Below are positions 25,465 to 36,000 of a DNA stretch of 64,000 nt, piece after piece. Source of the stretch: Natribaculum breve (lineage in GTDB: Archaea > Halobacteriota > Halobacteria > Halobacteriales > Natrialbaceae); contig NZ_CP095390.1 of the NCBI RefSeq assembly GCF_023008585.1, forward strand, positions 1,364,001 through 1,428,000, written 5' to 3'. The notes below the pieces were generated by a model. It was not told the DNA's origin. It worked only from the letters and a program-made list of their open reading frames with translations, and did no database searches. Numbering within the stretch: position 1 is the first letter of the stretch; each line of letters opens with the position of its first letter. The position numbers and the translations under genes were made by a program.

Positions 25465-25640
25465 TGACGACGATCCGGGTCCAGTTTCCGGACCGCCTCC
25501 ATCCCGTTCGATCCGCTTTCCGACGGTCCCTCGGCGGGTGAGTAACGCGTTTTTCATGGCGCGGTCACTGCTGTGAGACCGGCGCAGCGTCGCCGGGGCG
25601 ACCCGACCCCGTCGATCCGCTCGAGGCGACGCGTCCGTCG

Positions 25641-26504
25641 TCACTCGTAGGTCAGCGTCATCCCGCCGTCGAACAGCAGATCGCCGCCGTTGAGGTGGCG
25701 AGCGAGTTTCGAGAATCCGAGCACGAAGAGGTTCGCGACGTCGACGGGTTCCATCATCTCGTCGTTTCTGGCCTGGCCGAGCATCACGTCGCTGATCACC
25801 TCGTCGACGCTGATGCCGCGGCTCTCGGCGGTGTCGGGGATCTGGTTCGCCACGAGCGGCGTCTTGACGTAGCCGGTACTCACCGAGAACGACCGGACGT
25901 CGCCGTCGCCTTCGGCCGCGATAGACTGGGTGAGTCCGCGGAGACCGAACTTCGAGACGTTGTAGGCGACCTTCTCGGCCGTGACGTAGTGGCCGTGGAC
26001 CGAGGCCATGTTCCCGACGCAGCCCCGCCCGTCGTCGGTCTCGCGGAAGTGGGGCAGACACAGCTTCGTGAGATACAGCGGCGCTCTGAGCATCACCCGG
26101 TGCATCCGGTCGTAGGCCCCCATCGGAAAGTCCTCGATCGCGTCGATGTGTTGCATCCCCGCGACGTTCGCGAGGTACTTGACGTCGCCGTAGCTCGCGG
26201 CCTCGTCGACGATCCGCTCTACGTCGTCGTCGACGGTGAGGTCGGCCGTCACCGTCTCGATCGGTGCCTCGATGCCGAGTTCCTCGCCGCGAGCGACCGT
26301 CTCCGCGAGGCCGTCGTCGTCGATATCCGTCGCGACGACGGTGAGTCCGTTCTCGGCTGCCGCGAGCGAAAGCGCCCGTCCGATTCCAGAGCCACCGCCC
26401 GTGACGATACAGCAGTTGTCGGCGGTGAACGAGTCGTCGTCGACCGTGTGGATGCGATCCCGCGTGATCTCGGGGACTGCGACCTGTTCTCGAGAGGAAT
26501 CCAT
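25641..26504 (-). CDS. SDR family dehydrogenase (3-hydroxybutyrate-dehydrogenase-like)
   Basis: 287 residues. NAD(P) motif TGGGSGIG (35-42), VATDIDDDG acidic loop suggesting NAD, NVAG (113-116), and the catalytic triad S168, Y181 and K185 (NMASVHG, YNVSK). Overall pattern resembles D-3-hydroxybutyrate dehydrogenases, with an unusual 30-residue N-terminal extension (MDSSREQVAVPEITRDR). The start was placed at MDSSREQ; an upstream Met would add 12 residues. Divergent from an HTH_10 regulator 200 nt away, which may control it. Confidence 0.83.
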   Translation of the reverse strand: MDSSREQVAVPEITRDRIHTVDDDSFTADNCCIVTGGGSGIGRALSLAAAENGLTVVATDIDDDGLAETVARGEELGIEAPIETVTADLTVDDDVERIVDEAASYGDVKYLANVAGMQHIDAIEDFPMGAYDRMHRVMLRAPLYLTKLCLPHFRETDDGRGCVGNMASVHGHYVTAEKVAYNVSKFGLRGLTQSIAAEGDGDVRSFSVSTGYVKTPLVANQIPDTAESRGISVDEVISDVMLGQARNDEMMEPVDVANLFVLGFSKLARHLNGGDLLFDGGMTLTYE

Positions 26505-26672
26505 CGGGAAAACGTTGTCTCGAGACGTCCAAAAGGACACGCGTTAACATATCAACCGCCGTGGGGCGGCGAGAAATGCGGTCCTCGGCCGCTCGAAACC
26601 GAATCGACGCTCGGCCGGTCCACACTCGAGTAGACCACCGGCTCGACGACGACGTGAGGTTAGTGGTAACTG

Positions 26673-26683
26673 TTAATATATAT
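26673..26683 (+). promoter_or_regulatory. TATA box of the HTH_10 regulator gene
   Basis: TTAATATATAT centred about 30 nt upstream of the ATG, the strongest AT stretch of the intergenic region. The transcript should start within a few bases of the start codon, and the box could also serve the divergent SDR gene. Confidence 0.65.
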
Positions 26684-26707
26684 CGTGAGAGATGGTGTCG
26701 GATACCG

Positions 26708-27433
26708 ATGATCGACCTCAACATCGACATGCGTCAGTACGACTGTCCGTTCATCGACACGACTGACGACGTCGACGTCGCCTTCTCGGCCGTCCAGTGG
26801 CAACTGGACACCGACGCGAAGAAACTCGAGACGCGGCTGATCGCGAAAGGGGAGTCGAGGGGTGAACTCGAGGACGGCCTGCGGCGACTCCGGGCCCACG
26901 ACAACATGAACGACTGTTACGTCCTCTCGAAACGGGGCAACGTCGCCCAGATCGGGACGGTCATCGACGAGACGAACGCGATGCGGACGATCCAGCGAAA
27001 CGGCGGTTACATCACCGGCCCGTTCCAGATCGAGAACGGCCGCGAACGCTGGCACGTCGGCTTCGACGACGACGAGGACGAAGACGAGACGCTGGCGGAA
27101 CTCGAGCGACACAACGACTTCGACGTCGAGAATCGCGACCAGTTCGGGGCGACGACGCTGTTCGACCTCCTCGAGAACTCGAACAGCGCGATGCACCTGC
27201 TCGAGGGCTGTCGGTCGCTCACCGAAACCGAGCGAAAGACGTTCGAGGCGGCCTCGCAGTTCGGCTACTACGAGACGCCACGCGAGGTCACGCTCGAGGA
27301 GCTCGCGGACCACTTCGGCATCTCGAAGACGGGCGTCTCGATGAACCTCAGACGGAGCGAACGGAAGATACTCGACGCGGCGATGTCCGCTCTGTCGAGT
27401 CTGGACGGGGAGTCGATCGGATCGGAGCCGTGA
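26708..27433 (+). CDS. HTH_10 (bacterio-opsin-activator type) transcriptional regulator
   Basis: 241 residues. N-terminal sensory region of about 175 residues typical of haloarchaeal Bat-like proteins, with an acidic DDDEDEDET loop (about 119-127). C-terminal HTH_10 domain starts SLTETERKTFEAASQFGYYE, followed by the recognition region HFGISKTGVSMNLRRSERK. No PAS or receiver domain was recognised. Leaderless from the preceding TATA box. Its target is unknown; candidates are the divergent dehydrogenase and the liv operon convergent with it. Confidence 0.85.
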   Translation: MIDLNIDMRQYDCPFIDTTDDVDVAFSAVQWQLDTDAKKLETRLIAKGESRGELEDGLRRLRAHDNMNDCYVLSKRGNVAQIGTVIDETNAMRTIQRNGGYITGPFQIENGRERWHVGFDDDEDEDETLAELERHNDFDVENRDQFGATTLFDLLENSNSAMHLLEGCRSLTETERKTFEAASQFGYYETPREVTLEELADHFGISKTGVSMNLRRSERKILDAAMSALSSLDGESIGSEP

Positions 27434-27517
27434 GTTCACGACGACGGTCGTGACTGCGTACCGGAGCGACCGACGGGCAGTTCCAGTGGTATCGAAAACG
27501 CCGGACAGCCGACGGTC

Positions 27518-28249
27518 TCAGGTGCCGCCGCCTTGCATGAGCAGCTGTATCTCTTCGTCCTGCACGAGGTCGTCGGGGTCGCCGCTGTCGACGATCTCGC
27601 CGCGTTCGATGACGTACATCCGGTCGACGATCTCGGGAACGTGGCTGGCGTTCGACTCGGCGACCAGCACCGAGATGTCGCGGTCGATGATCTCGCGGAT
27701 GTAGGACTTGAGGTTCTCGACGACGACCGGCGCGAGGCCCTCGAGCGGTTCGTCGAGGATCAGCAGGTCGGGCTGGAGCGCGAGCGCCCTGCCGATGGCC
27801 GTCATCTTTCCCTGGCCGCCGCTTAAGTTCTGGACCTCGGCGTCCCGGCGATTCTCGAGTTCGGTAAAGAGGTCGAAGACGTCCTCGACGACGGCGTCCT
27901 CGTCGTCGATGCCGCGGGCGTCGCCGGCGGTCCAGATGGGCAGCCGGAAGTTCTCCTCGACGGTCATCCCGGTAAACAGGTCCCGACCTTCGGGCTGGTA
28001 GCCGATCCCCCGCTTGGGGATCAGTTCGGAACGCAGGTCGGTCAACTCCTCGCCGTCGAACCGGATCGAGCCGCCGGCGATCGGCGTCAGTCCCATGATC
28101 GAGCGGAACGTCGACGTCTTGCCCGCGCCGTTGCGTCCGACGAGCGCGACCGCCTCGCCCTCGCCGACCTCGAGGTCGATGCCGTGGGTGACTTCGAACC
28201 CGGCGACCGTGGCAGTGAGGTTCGACACCTCGAGCAGTGGGTCGCTCAT
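27518..28249 (-). CDS. livF: Branched-chain amino acid ABC transporter, ATPase LivF
   Basis: 243 residues. Walker A GRNGAGKT (about 38-45), Q-loop GYQPEGRDLF, ABC signature LSGGQGKM and Walker B LLILDEPLEG. GYQPEGRDLFTGMTVEENF is characteristic of LivF rather than LivG. Pairs with LivG to drive uptake through LivHM. Its start overlaps the end of livG by four bases. Last gene of the liv operon. Confidence 0.93.
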   Translation of the reverse strand: MSDPLLEVSNLTATVAGFEVTHGIDLEVGEGEAVALVGRNGAGKTSTFRSIMGLTPIAGGSIRFDGEELTDLRSELIPKRGIGYQPEGRDLFTGMTVEENFRLPIWTAGDARGIDDEDAVVEDVFDLFTELENRRDAEVQNLSGGQGKMTAIGRALALQPDLLILDEPLEGLAPVVVENLKSYIREIIDRDISVLVAESNASHVPEIVDRMYVIERGEIVDSGDPDDLVQDEEIQLLMQGGGT

Positions 28250-29022
28250 TCGTCCACCCCCAGCAGGACGCGCCGGAGTTCGCCGTCGGTCTCGAGCAGC
28301 GAGGGGTCGCCCTCGCGGAAGACGCGCCCTTCGTGGAGGACGACCAGCCGGTCGGCGTAGGATTTGACGATGTCCATGTCGTGTTCGATCGTCACGGTCG
28401 TCACGTCGTCGGCATCGCTGGCCTCGGCGATCGTCTCGATGACGTACTCCTTCTCGCGGGTCGCGACGCCCGCGGTCGGCTCGTCGAGCAGCAGGTACGT
28501 CGGCTCGAGTCCGAACGACATCGCCACGTCCAGCAGCTTCCGGTCGCCGTGGGGGAGGGTGTCGGCGACCTCGTCGGCGACGTCCTCGAGTCGAAACTGT
28601 GCCAGGAGGTCGTCGACGGTTCGTTCGACGCCGTCGTGGCCGTCGTCGAACGAGAGGACGTTCAGCGTCTCGCCTCGTTCGGAGAGGACGGCGACGCGGA
28701 GGTTCTCGCGGACCGTCATCTCCTCGAAGACGTGGACGATCTGGAAGCTCCTGACGAGACCGGCGTCGACCCGTTTCTCCGGGGCCAGACCGGTGATCTC
28801 TCGTTCGACGGTCGAGCCGTCGCCGTCGTCTTGGTGGACCACGACCGACCCCTGATCGGGCGTCAAAAGCCCCGTGAGGAGGTTGACGAGCGTCGTCTTG
28901 CCGGCGCCGTTCGGCCCGACGATGAACACCATCTCGCCGTCGGTCGTCCCGAACTGGAGCGAGACGTCGTCGGTGGCGCGCAGTTCTCCGAACGTCTTGC
29001 GAAGGTTGCGTGCTTCGAGCAT
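28246..29022 (-). CDS. livG: Branched-chain amino acid ABC transporter, ATPase LivG
   Basis: 258 residues. Walker A GPNGAGKT (about 36-43), the LivG-type Q-loop GLVRSFQIVHVFEEMTV, a degenerate signature LPHGDRKLLDVA as usual for LivG, and Walker B YLLLDEPTAG. The second cytosolic ATPase of the transporter. Overlaps livF by four bases and begins one base after the livM stop, so the four membrane and ATPase genes are tightly coupled. Confidence 0.92.
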   Translation of the reverse strand: MLEARNLRKTFGELRATDDVSLQFGTTDGEMVFIVGPNGAGKTTLVNLLTGLLTPDQGSVVVHQDDGDGSTVEREITGLAPEKRVDAGLVRSFQIVHVFEEMTVRENLRVAVLSERGETLNVLSFDDGHDGVERTVDDLLAQFRLEDVADEVADTLPHGDRKLLDVAMSFGLEPTYLLLDEPTAGVATREKEYVIETIAEASDADDVTTVTIEHDMDIVKSYADRLVVLHEGRVFREGDPSLLETDGELRRVLLGVDE

Positions 29023-29023
29023 G

Positions 29024-30157
29024 TCAGTTCACCCCGAACACGAGGATTCGAACGGTAGTCACGGCGCGACGGACACTCCGGCGAACGGACGTGACGACGG
29101 TCTCGACGTCGTTCCGGACGAGGCCGGGGTCGCGGCGACGGCGCTCGATCGCCGCGCCGAGCGCCGGAAGCGACCCGAGGATGCCCTCGGGCAGGAAGTA
29201 GACGACGGCGAGCAGTACGATCCCGGTGAGCGCGTGATAGTACGTGACGTAGAATCGCGCAAGGTCGAGCAGGTAGACGAGGATCACGCCGCCGACGATC
29301 GGTCCGACGAGCGTGCCGACCCCGCCGAGGATCGCCATGAACAGGATCTCGCCCGAGACGAACGCGAACAGGACGGGTTCCGGGCGCACGTGCAACTGGA
29401 GTAGCGCGAACAGACCACCGGCGATCCCGCCGTAGATGCCGGAGATCGTGAACGCGATCCAGACGTAGCGTTCGACCGGAATCCCGATGAACCGCGCTCG
29501 AGTGCGGTCCTGTCCGATGGCGTCGAGCGCCCGTCCGAACGGGGAGTTGACGAGCTTCCAGGTGACGAGCACCACGACGACGAGGATCGCGACCGTGAGA
29601 TAGTACAGCACGTAGTTGTACGCCTGGACGGGATCGAGACCGGCGGACACCAGCAACTGATCGAGTCCGAGCAACGACGGCCGGTCGACGCCGACGCGGA
29701 CCGAGAGGCCGTCGGTCGAGTTGAAGAAACTACTCTGGACGACGAACGCGAACAGCACCTGGTTGAACGCGAGCGTCAACAGCGCGAAGTAGATGTCGAG
29801 GTGGCCGGCCACCAGGTAGCCGACGACGAGGGCGACCGCCGTCGCGGCGAGGACGGCTCCGGCGAGCAGGACGAGGCCGCTCGAGACCTCGTAGTAGGTG
29901 GCGAGCACCGCCGCGCCGTAGGCACCGGTTCCGAAGAACGCGACGTGGCCGAACGAGACCAGTTCGGTGTGGCGCAAAAGCAGGTTCAGCCCGACCGCCG
30001 CGAGGCCGAACAGGAGGCCCTTGTGGATCGTCGCGAACGACAGCGGCGTCACCCGCGCGAGGTCGGGGACGGCGAGGAGAACGCCGAGGCCGAGGACGAC
30101 GAGTACTACCCGGACGGACGTCGGCAGGTTCTCCGCCGAGAGGCGAGCGCGACTCAC
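29024..30157 (-). CDS. livM: Branched-chain amino acid ABC transporter, permease LivM
   Basis: 377 residues with about ten membrane helices. The LivM core is recognisable: LLLRHTELVSFGHVAFFGTGAYGAA and, later, FGRALDAIGQDRTRARFIGIP-type cytoplasmic loop that meets the ATPases, then GGVGTLVGPIVGG. The long C-terminal tail after LPEGILGS is hydrophilic and Arg-rich. Overlaps livH by four bases. Confidence 0.92.
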   Translation of the reverse strand: MSRARLSAENLPTSVRVVLVVLGLGVLLAVPDLARVTPLSFATIHKGLLFGLAAVGLNLLLRHTELVSFGHVAFFGTGAYGAAVLATYYEVSSGLVLLAGAVLAATAVALVVGYLVAGHLDIYFALLTLAFNQVLFAFVVQSSFFNSTDGLSVRVGVDRPSLLGLDQLLVSAGLDPVQAYNYVLYYLTVAILVVVVLVTWKLVNSPFGRALDAIGQDRTRARFIGIPVERYVWIAFTISGIYGGIAGGLFALLQLHVRPEPVLFAFVSGEILFMAILGGVGTLVGPIVGGVILVYLLDLARFYVTYYHALTGIVLLAVVYFLPEGILGSLPALGAAIERRRRDPGLVRNDVETVVTSVRRSVRRAVTTVRILVFGVN

Positions 30158-31086
30158 TCGATCTCACCCCACGTTCCGTACAGCCCTTCCGGTCTGACGA
30201 GCAACACGACCACCATCAGGACGAACGGCACTGCCAGCTCGAGTTCGGAGTAGTACGGCGTGACCACCTGAGTGGTGACGCCGACCAGCAACGCGCCGAC
30301 GAGCGCACCCCGCAGGCTCCCGAGGCCGCCGATGACGATGACGACGAACGAGAGTACGAGCGGCGAGAGCCCCATCTCGAGGTAGGCGGAACCCGGGCCG
30401 ATACTGACCATCGCGCCGCCGAAACCGGCGAAAAAGGCCCCCATCGCGAACACGAGGGTGAAGATCCGGTCGGTGCTGACGCCGATGGCGGTGGCCATCT
30501 CCCGGTCGATGGCGGTCGCACGCACGATCCGGCCGGTCTTCGTCCGATCGAAAAACCAGACGAGCCAGCCGAACACCACCAGTCCGACGGCGACGACGAC
30601 GACGTTGTAGGTGGGGTAGTCGATCCCGAACAGCTCCGTCGTCGGAATGGCGTTGAGCCCGTCGTAGACGCCGACGTCGAGCGGCTTCGCCCCCCAGACG
30701 AACTTCATTACGTCCGTGAGGATCAACAGGAGCGCGTACGTCAACAGCAGCTGGTAGACGTCGTCGCGATCGTAGATCGGTCTGACGAAGGCCGCCTCGA
30801 GGGTGGCCCCGACCGGCAGGAGGACGGCGGCCGCCGCGAGCGATCCAACGAGCACCACGGCACCGAAGATCAGTGCCGTGACCGGACCGGTCGGTTCGGC
30901 CACCAGGCCGGTCAGGTAGCCGACGATCGAGAACGCGACGAACGCCCCGAACGCGTACAGCTCGCCGTGTGCGAGGTTGAGCACGCCCAGGACGCCGAAG
31001 ACGATCGTCAGTCCGGCGGCGATCATGAACAGGATGAACCCGTAGTAGACGCCGTTGAGTGCGTGGTAGGGAAGCGATTCGAACAT
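30154..31086 (-). CDS. livH: Branched-chain amino acid ABC transporter, permease LivH
   Basis: 310 residues, eight or so membrane helices. Family segments: LTIVFGVLGVLNLAHGELY at the second helix and GRIVRATAIDREMATAIGV, the coupling loop. GGLGSLRGALVGALLVG near the C terminus is shared with LivM-type permeases. Forms the pore with LivM. It follows the binding-protein gene by 82 nt. Confidence 0.93.
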   Translation of the reverse strand: MFESLPYHALNGVYYGFILFMIAAGLTIVFGVLGVLNLAHGELYAFGAFVAFSIVGYLTGLVAEPTGPVTALIFGAVVLVGSLAAAAVLLPVGATLEAAFVRPIYDRDDVYQLLLTYALLLILTDVMKFVWGAKPLDVGVYDGLNAIPTTELFGIDYPTYNVVVVAVGLVVFGWLVWFFDRTKTGRIVRATAIDREMATAIGVSTDRIFTLVFAMGAFFAGFGGAMVSIGPGSAYLEMGLSPLVLSFVVIVIGGLGSLRGALVGALLVGVTTQVVTPYYSELELAVPFVLMVVVLLVRPEGLYGTWGEIE

Positions 31087-31168
31087 GGATATCAGGTCCC
31101 GTCAGCGGGGCTGTCTCGAGCCACATCGTAAATTTTCGTTGTCATTTGTGCGACGACGGCGTCTCGAC

Positions 31169-32500
31169 TCACCACGCGTCGATCCAGTCGCCGGAGACCG
31201 TCCCCGGCGGCGGCGACACGTCTTTGGGCGCGAAGACGCTGACGTTCTCGAGGATCGCCGCGTCGTACTCGTCCGACCAGGCCAGTTCGCCGAAGTGGGC
31301 GTTCGAGTATCCCTGGTGGTCCGCTCCGATAGTGTGGTAGCCGGCCGGCGTGAAGAAGCCGTGTCCCTCGAGGATGGCCGCGATTTCGTCCTGCTCGGGC
31401 CACCGGCCCAGGACGTCGACCGCCTTCTCGGCGGCCGTCGCCCACGCGGTCACCGCACCGTAGCCGCTCATGAAGTGGGCCGTCGGGACGACGTCGTACT
31501 CCGACTGGACCTCCGACACCAGGTCCGCGGCGGGCGTCCACCGATCGGTGCCCGGTTCGTCCCAGTAGAAGTTGCGCGATCCCGAGTAGATCGGTCCGTC
31601 GACGAGGTCCGCACTCAGGTCGTTCGCGGAGCCGTACAGGACGGGTCCGACGAGCAGATCCGTGCTGTCGAACATGCCGTTCGCGTGTGCCTGCTCGAGC
31701 AACAGCGTCGCGTCGCCACCCCAGCAACTCGAGAAGACCACGTCCGGTTCCGTGCCGTTGACCTCGGTGACGTGTGCCGACATGTCGTCGGCTCCCAGCT
31801 CCGGGAAGCCGCTGTAGACCTCCTCTGCGCCGGTGAGTTTCTCGATCCCACTCGAGAAGAGGGCCATCTCGTCCTGGCCGAACGCGTAGTTCGGGTTGAT
31901 CCCGGCGTACGTGTCGATAGAGTCGGCACCGAGGACCTCGACGGCCTGGTTGACGGCGGCCAGCGCCTCCATCACGTCGTGGTTCTGAAATCGGAACGAG
32001 TAGGTGGCGTCCGGGAAGCTCTCCTCGTACAGCGTCGTCACGGTGCCGTCGGTCGCGACGTTGACGACGCCTCGATCCTCGATCTCGGGCACCATCGCCT
32101 CGTGACCGCCGCTCGAAATCGGGCCGAAGGTGACGTCCTTTCCCTCGTCGACGAACTGCCGGTAGTTCTGGATGTGCTCGTCCCCCTCGTTGACGACGTC
32201 GAGGTCGATCTCGCGGCCGGCGACGCCGCCGTCGTCGTTGATGCGGCGGACCGCCGTCTCCGCACCGTACTGTGCCTGGAGACCGAGAACCGCCGGTGCA
32301 CCCTCGGTGAACGTCTGGAGTCCCGCCTCGATCGGTTCGTCCGGGACGTCGGCGTCCTCGGTGGAGTCGTCCGACTCGTCACCGATGAGCGCGGTACACC
32401 CCGCGAGCGCGACGGCGAGTGTCGAACCGCCGACCAGTTTCAGCGCGTCTCGCCGCTCGATACCTCCCGTGTCGTTCGAACTGGACGGTCGCCCAGTCAT
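31169..32500 (-). CDS. livK: Branched-chain amino acid ABC transporter, substrate-binding lipoprotein LivK
   Basis: 443 residues. Tat-type signal with twin Arg (ERRDALKLVGG) followed by a lipobox LAGC at about 32-35, so the mature protein is lipid-anchored outside the cell. A Ser/Asp-rich linker precedes a periplasmic-binding-protein type I domain (AVLGLQAQYGAETAV, VTFGPISSGGHEA, YAGINPNYAFGQDEM). First gene of the livKHMGF operon. The ligand could be branched-chain amino acids, other amino acids or an amide; the family has broad substrates. Confidence 0.9.
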   Translation of the reverse strand: MTGRPSSSNDTGGIERRDALKLVGGSTLAVALAGCTALIGDESDDSTEDADVPDEPIEAGLQTFTEGAPAVLGLQAQYGAETAVRRINDDGGVAGREIDLDVVNEGDEHIQNYRQFVDEGKDVTFGPISSGGHEAMVPEIEDRGVVNVATDGTVTTLYEESFPDATYSFRFQNHDVMEALAAVNQAVEVLGADSIDTYAGINPNYAFGQDEMALFSSGIEKLTGAEEVYSGFPELGADDMSAHVTEVNGTEPDVVFSSCWGGDATLLLEQAHANGMFDSTDLLVGPVLYGSANDLSADLVDGPIYSGSRNFYWDEPGTDRWTPAADLVSEVQSEYDVVPTAHFMSGYGAVTAWATAAEKAVDVLGRWPEQDEIAAILEGHGFFTPAGYHTIGADHQGYSNAHFGELAWSDEYDAAILENVSVFAPKDVSPPPGTVSGDWIDAW

Positions 32501-32709
32501 CTGTTCGAAACACCGTCCTGTGGCCTGCTGACCATACGTTTGAGAGTGACTATCACGACAAGTAAGTGGGCGTGAACATGTTAATACCGACCCGATAAAC
32601 GGTCGCAGCTATCGTTCCGACGCGCCGTCCGACGGCTCGAGACCGCCGGCCTTCGACGTTCGAGACGTCGACCGGACCTACCAGAACGGATATCTTTGTC
32701 TGACGTACG

Positions 32710-32715
32710 TTTAAG
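32710..32715 (+). promoter_or_regulatory. TATA box of the coiled-coil/smc/scpA operon
   Basis: TTTAAG centred about 28 nt before the ATG of the coiled-coil gene; fits a leaderless transcript that continues into smc and scpA. Confidence 0.55.
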
Positions 32716-32739
32716 TGTCGCGACGGGACCCTAGTAGGT

Positions 32740-33027
32740 ATGTCGAAAAATCGCGTCGAGAAGCTCGAGACGGCCGTTGCGGAACTCGAGTCGACGGTCG
32801 AGGGGCTGACCGAAGAGCTCGTCGAGGCAAAGGAACGAATCCGCGTCCTCGAGGCCGAACTCGACACCGAGACCCCCACGCGCGTCCCCAACCGACGGAC
32901 CGGCGAGGACACAGAGGAGACGCCCGAGGCACAACCCGACGAGATCGAGGAAGCGGCGGCCGAGGCGACCGAGGAATCCGACGACGAAGCGGAAGACTCA
33001 GGTACCGACGACATCATCGTCGCATAA
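32740..33027 (+). CDS. Small coiled-coil protein upstream of smc
   Basis: 95 residues. Residues 3-50 form a clear heptad coiled coil (KLETAVAELESTVEGLTEEL, then RIRVLEAELDTE). The rest is acidic, disordered, and ends DDIIVA. It begins MSKNRVEKLE and is leaderless. smc starts 51 nt downstream on the same strand. I believe this corresponds to a conserved haloarchaeal domain of unknown function found beside smc, but cannot confirm the name. Possible accessory of the condensin complex; this is inference from position. Confidence 0.75.
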   Translation: MSKNRVEKLETAVAELESTVEGLTEELVEAKERIRVLEAELDTETPTRVPNRRTGEDTEETPEAQPDEIEEAAAEATEESDDEAEDSGTDDIIVA

Positions 33028-33078
33028 GACGCGACGATCCCGACGGAGCGCCGTCGGCCGACGGATCTGGAGGAGAAG

Positions 33079-36000
33079 ATGCACATCAAGGCACTCGTCT
33101 TAGACGACTTCAAGAGCTTCGGCCGGAAGACGCGGATCCCGTTTTACGAGGACTTCACCGTCGTCACCGGCCCGAACGGCTCCGGGAAGTCGAACATCAT
33201 CGACGCCGTCCTCTTCGCGCTCGGACTCGCCCGGACTCGAGGCATCCGCGCGGAGAAGCTGACGGACCTCATCTACAACCCCGGCCACGAGGACGGCGCG
33301 GAGACGAGCGGGCCGAACGAGGCCGTCGTCGAGGTCGTCCTCGACAACGCGGATCGCACGCTCGAGCGCTCCCAGGTCGTCAACGCCGCCGGCAGCGACG
33401 ACGTCGGCGACGTCGACGAGATCAGGATCCGCCGGCGGGTCAAAGAGACCGAGGACAACTACTACTCGTACTACTACCTCAACGATCGCTCGGTCAATCT
33501 CTCTGACATCCAGGACCTGCTCGCCCAGGCCGGCGTCACGCCCGAGGGGTACAACGTCGTCATGCAGGGCGACGTCACCGAGATCATCAACATGACGCCC
33601 CACGCCCGTCGGGGGATCATCGACGAGATCGCCGGCGTGGCGGAGTTCGACGCCAAAAAGGAAGACGCCTTCGAGGAACTCGAGGTCGTCGAAGACCGGA
33701 TCGAGGAGGCGACCCTGCGCATCGAGGAGAAACGCGAGCGGCTGGCCCAGCTCGAGGACGAACGCCGGACGGCGATGCGGTACCGGCGACTGCGCCGCGA
33801 GAAAGAGGAGTACGAGGGCTACCTGAAAGCGAGCGAACTCGAGGAGAAACGCGACGAACTCGAGCGGGTCGACGGACGGGTCGACCGCCTCGAGGGCGAA
33901 CTCGCGGACCTCCAGCGCGTCCTCGACGAACGCCAGGGGAAAGTCGTCCGCCTGCAGGAAGACCTCGAGGATTTGAACGCCGAGATCGAGCGCAAAGGCG
34001 AGGACGAACAGCTCCGGATCAAAAGCGAGATCGAGGAGGTCAAAGGCGACATCTCCAGACTCGAGGATCGCATCGAGACGGCCGAAGCGCAGATCGAGGA
34101 AGCCGAGTCGAAACGCCGGGAGGCGTTCGTCCAGATCGACCGCAAACAGGAACAGGTCGACGACCTCGCAGACGAGATGCGCGAGCTCAAACTCGAGAAG
34201 GCCTCGGTCAAAGCGGAGATCCAGCAGCGGGAGGGCACACTCGAGGAGCTCCACGAGGAGATCGACGCGGTCGACACCGAGTACGACGAGGTGAAAGCCG
34301 ACCTCGCGGCGCGCAAGGAGGAACTCGAGGAGGCGAAGACGGCGAAAAACGACCTCCAGCGCGAACAGGACCGCCTGCTCGACGAGGCCCGGCGACGGTC
34401 GAACGCGATCGACGAGAAGGAAGCGACGATCGAGGAGAAACGCACGCAGGTACCGGAACTCGAGGACGAACGCGCCGACCTGGAACGCGAACGACAGAAG
34501 GCCGAGGCGAACCGGGAGAACATCGCCGAGGTCGTCGAGGACCTCAAACGCGAGAAGCGCCGCCTGCAAGACGACCTCGACGACGTCGACGAGAAGTTAC
34601 AGGCGAAGCAGGCCGAGTACGCCGAACTCGAGGCGAACGCTGGCGAGAGCGGCGACTCCTCGTTCGGCCGGGCGGTGACGACGATCCTCAACTCGGGGAT
34701 CGACGGCGTCCACGGCGCGGTCGCCCAGCTGGGCAGCGTCTCCGGGGAGTACGCCGTCGCCTGCGAGACCGCGGCGGGCGGACGGCTGGCGAACGTCGTC
34801 GTCGACGACGACGTGATCGGCCAGCAGTGTATCGAGTACCTCAAGTCGCGCAACGCGGGTCGAGCGACCTTTCTCCCGATCACGAAGATGAGCGAGCGAC
34901 GGCTGCCGTCGGCGCCGTCGGACCCCGGCGTCGTCGGCTTCGCGTACGACCTCGTCGAGTTCGACCCCCAGTACGCGGGCGTCTTCTCGTACGTCCTCGG
35001 GGACACCCTCGTCGTCGAGGACATCGAGACCGCCCGGGCGTACATGGGCGACTACCGCATGGTCACCCTCGACGGCGACCTCGTCGAGAAGAGCGGGGCG
35101 ATGACCGGCGGTTCGCGAAAGGGGTCGCGCTACTCGTTTACCCAGAGCGGCAAAGGCCAACTCGAGCGGGTCGCCGAGCAGATCACCGACCTGCAAGACC
35201 AGCGTGACTCGCTGAAAAGCGACATCCGAGACGTCGAGACGCGGCTGGACGACGCCAGAGACCGCAAGACGGCCGCCGCCGACGAGGTGCGATCGATCGA
35301 AGCCGAGATCGAGAAACTCGAGGAGAAACGAAAACGAGTCGAGACGGAGATCGAGACGCTCGAGGGCGACCTCGAGGACCTCGAGAGAGAGCGCGAGTCG
35401 GTCGACGAGCGGATGACGGAGATCTCGACGAAGATCGAGGCGAAAGGGGACGAGATCGAGGAGATCGAGGCCGCGATCGACGATCTGGAGCGCGAACTCG
35501 CGGACTCGAAGATTCCCGAACTCACGGCCGAGATCGAGGAGATCGAAGCCGAGATCGACGAACGCGAGGAGAAGATCGACGACCTCGACGGTCGACTCAA
35601 CGAACTCGAACTCGAGAAGCAGTACGCCGAAGACGCCATCGAGGACCTCCACGAGGAGATCGAGACGGCCCAGAATCGCAAAGCCGAGTACGAAGAGCGC
35701 ATCGACGACTGCGAGGAGGCGATCGCGGCGAAACGCGAGGTCCTGGAAGAGAAACGCGCAGCCGTCGAAGACCTCGAGGAGGAGTTGACGGAGCTGAAAG
35801 CCGAGCGGACGGACCTCAAAGAAGAACTCTCGGCGGCCAGAACCGAACGCGACCAGCAACAGGATCGCGTCAACGCCACGGAGAGCAAACTCGAGTCCGC
35901 ACGCGAGCGCGCCGAGAACCTCGAGTGGGAGATCGACGCGCTCGAGGACGAGGTCGGCGAGTACGATCCCGAGGAGGTCCCCGACCACGACACGGTCGTC

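Noticed and set aside
25464..25542. Short frames beside palindromic copy 1 that could be a transposase remnant
   Set aside because: The translations show no transposase motif and are under 40 residues in either direction.
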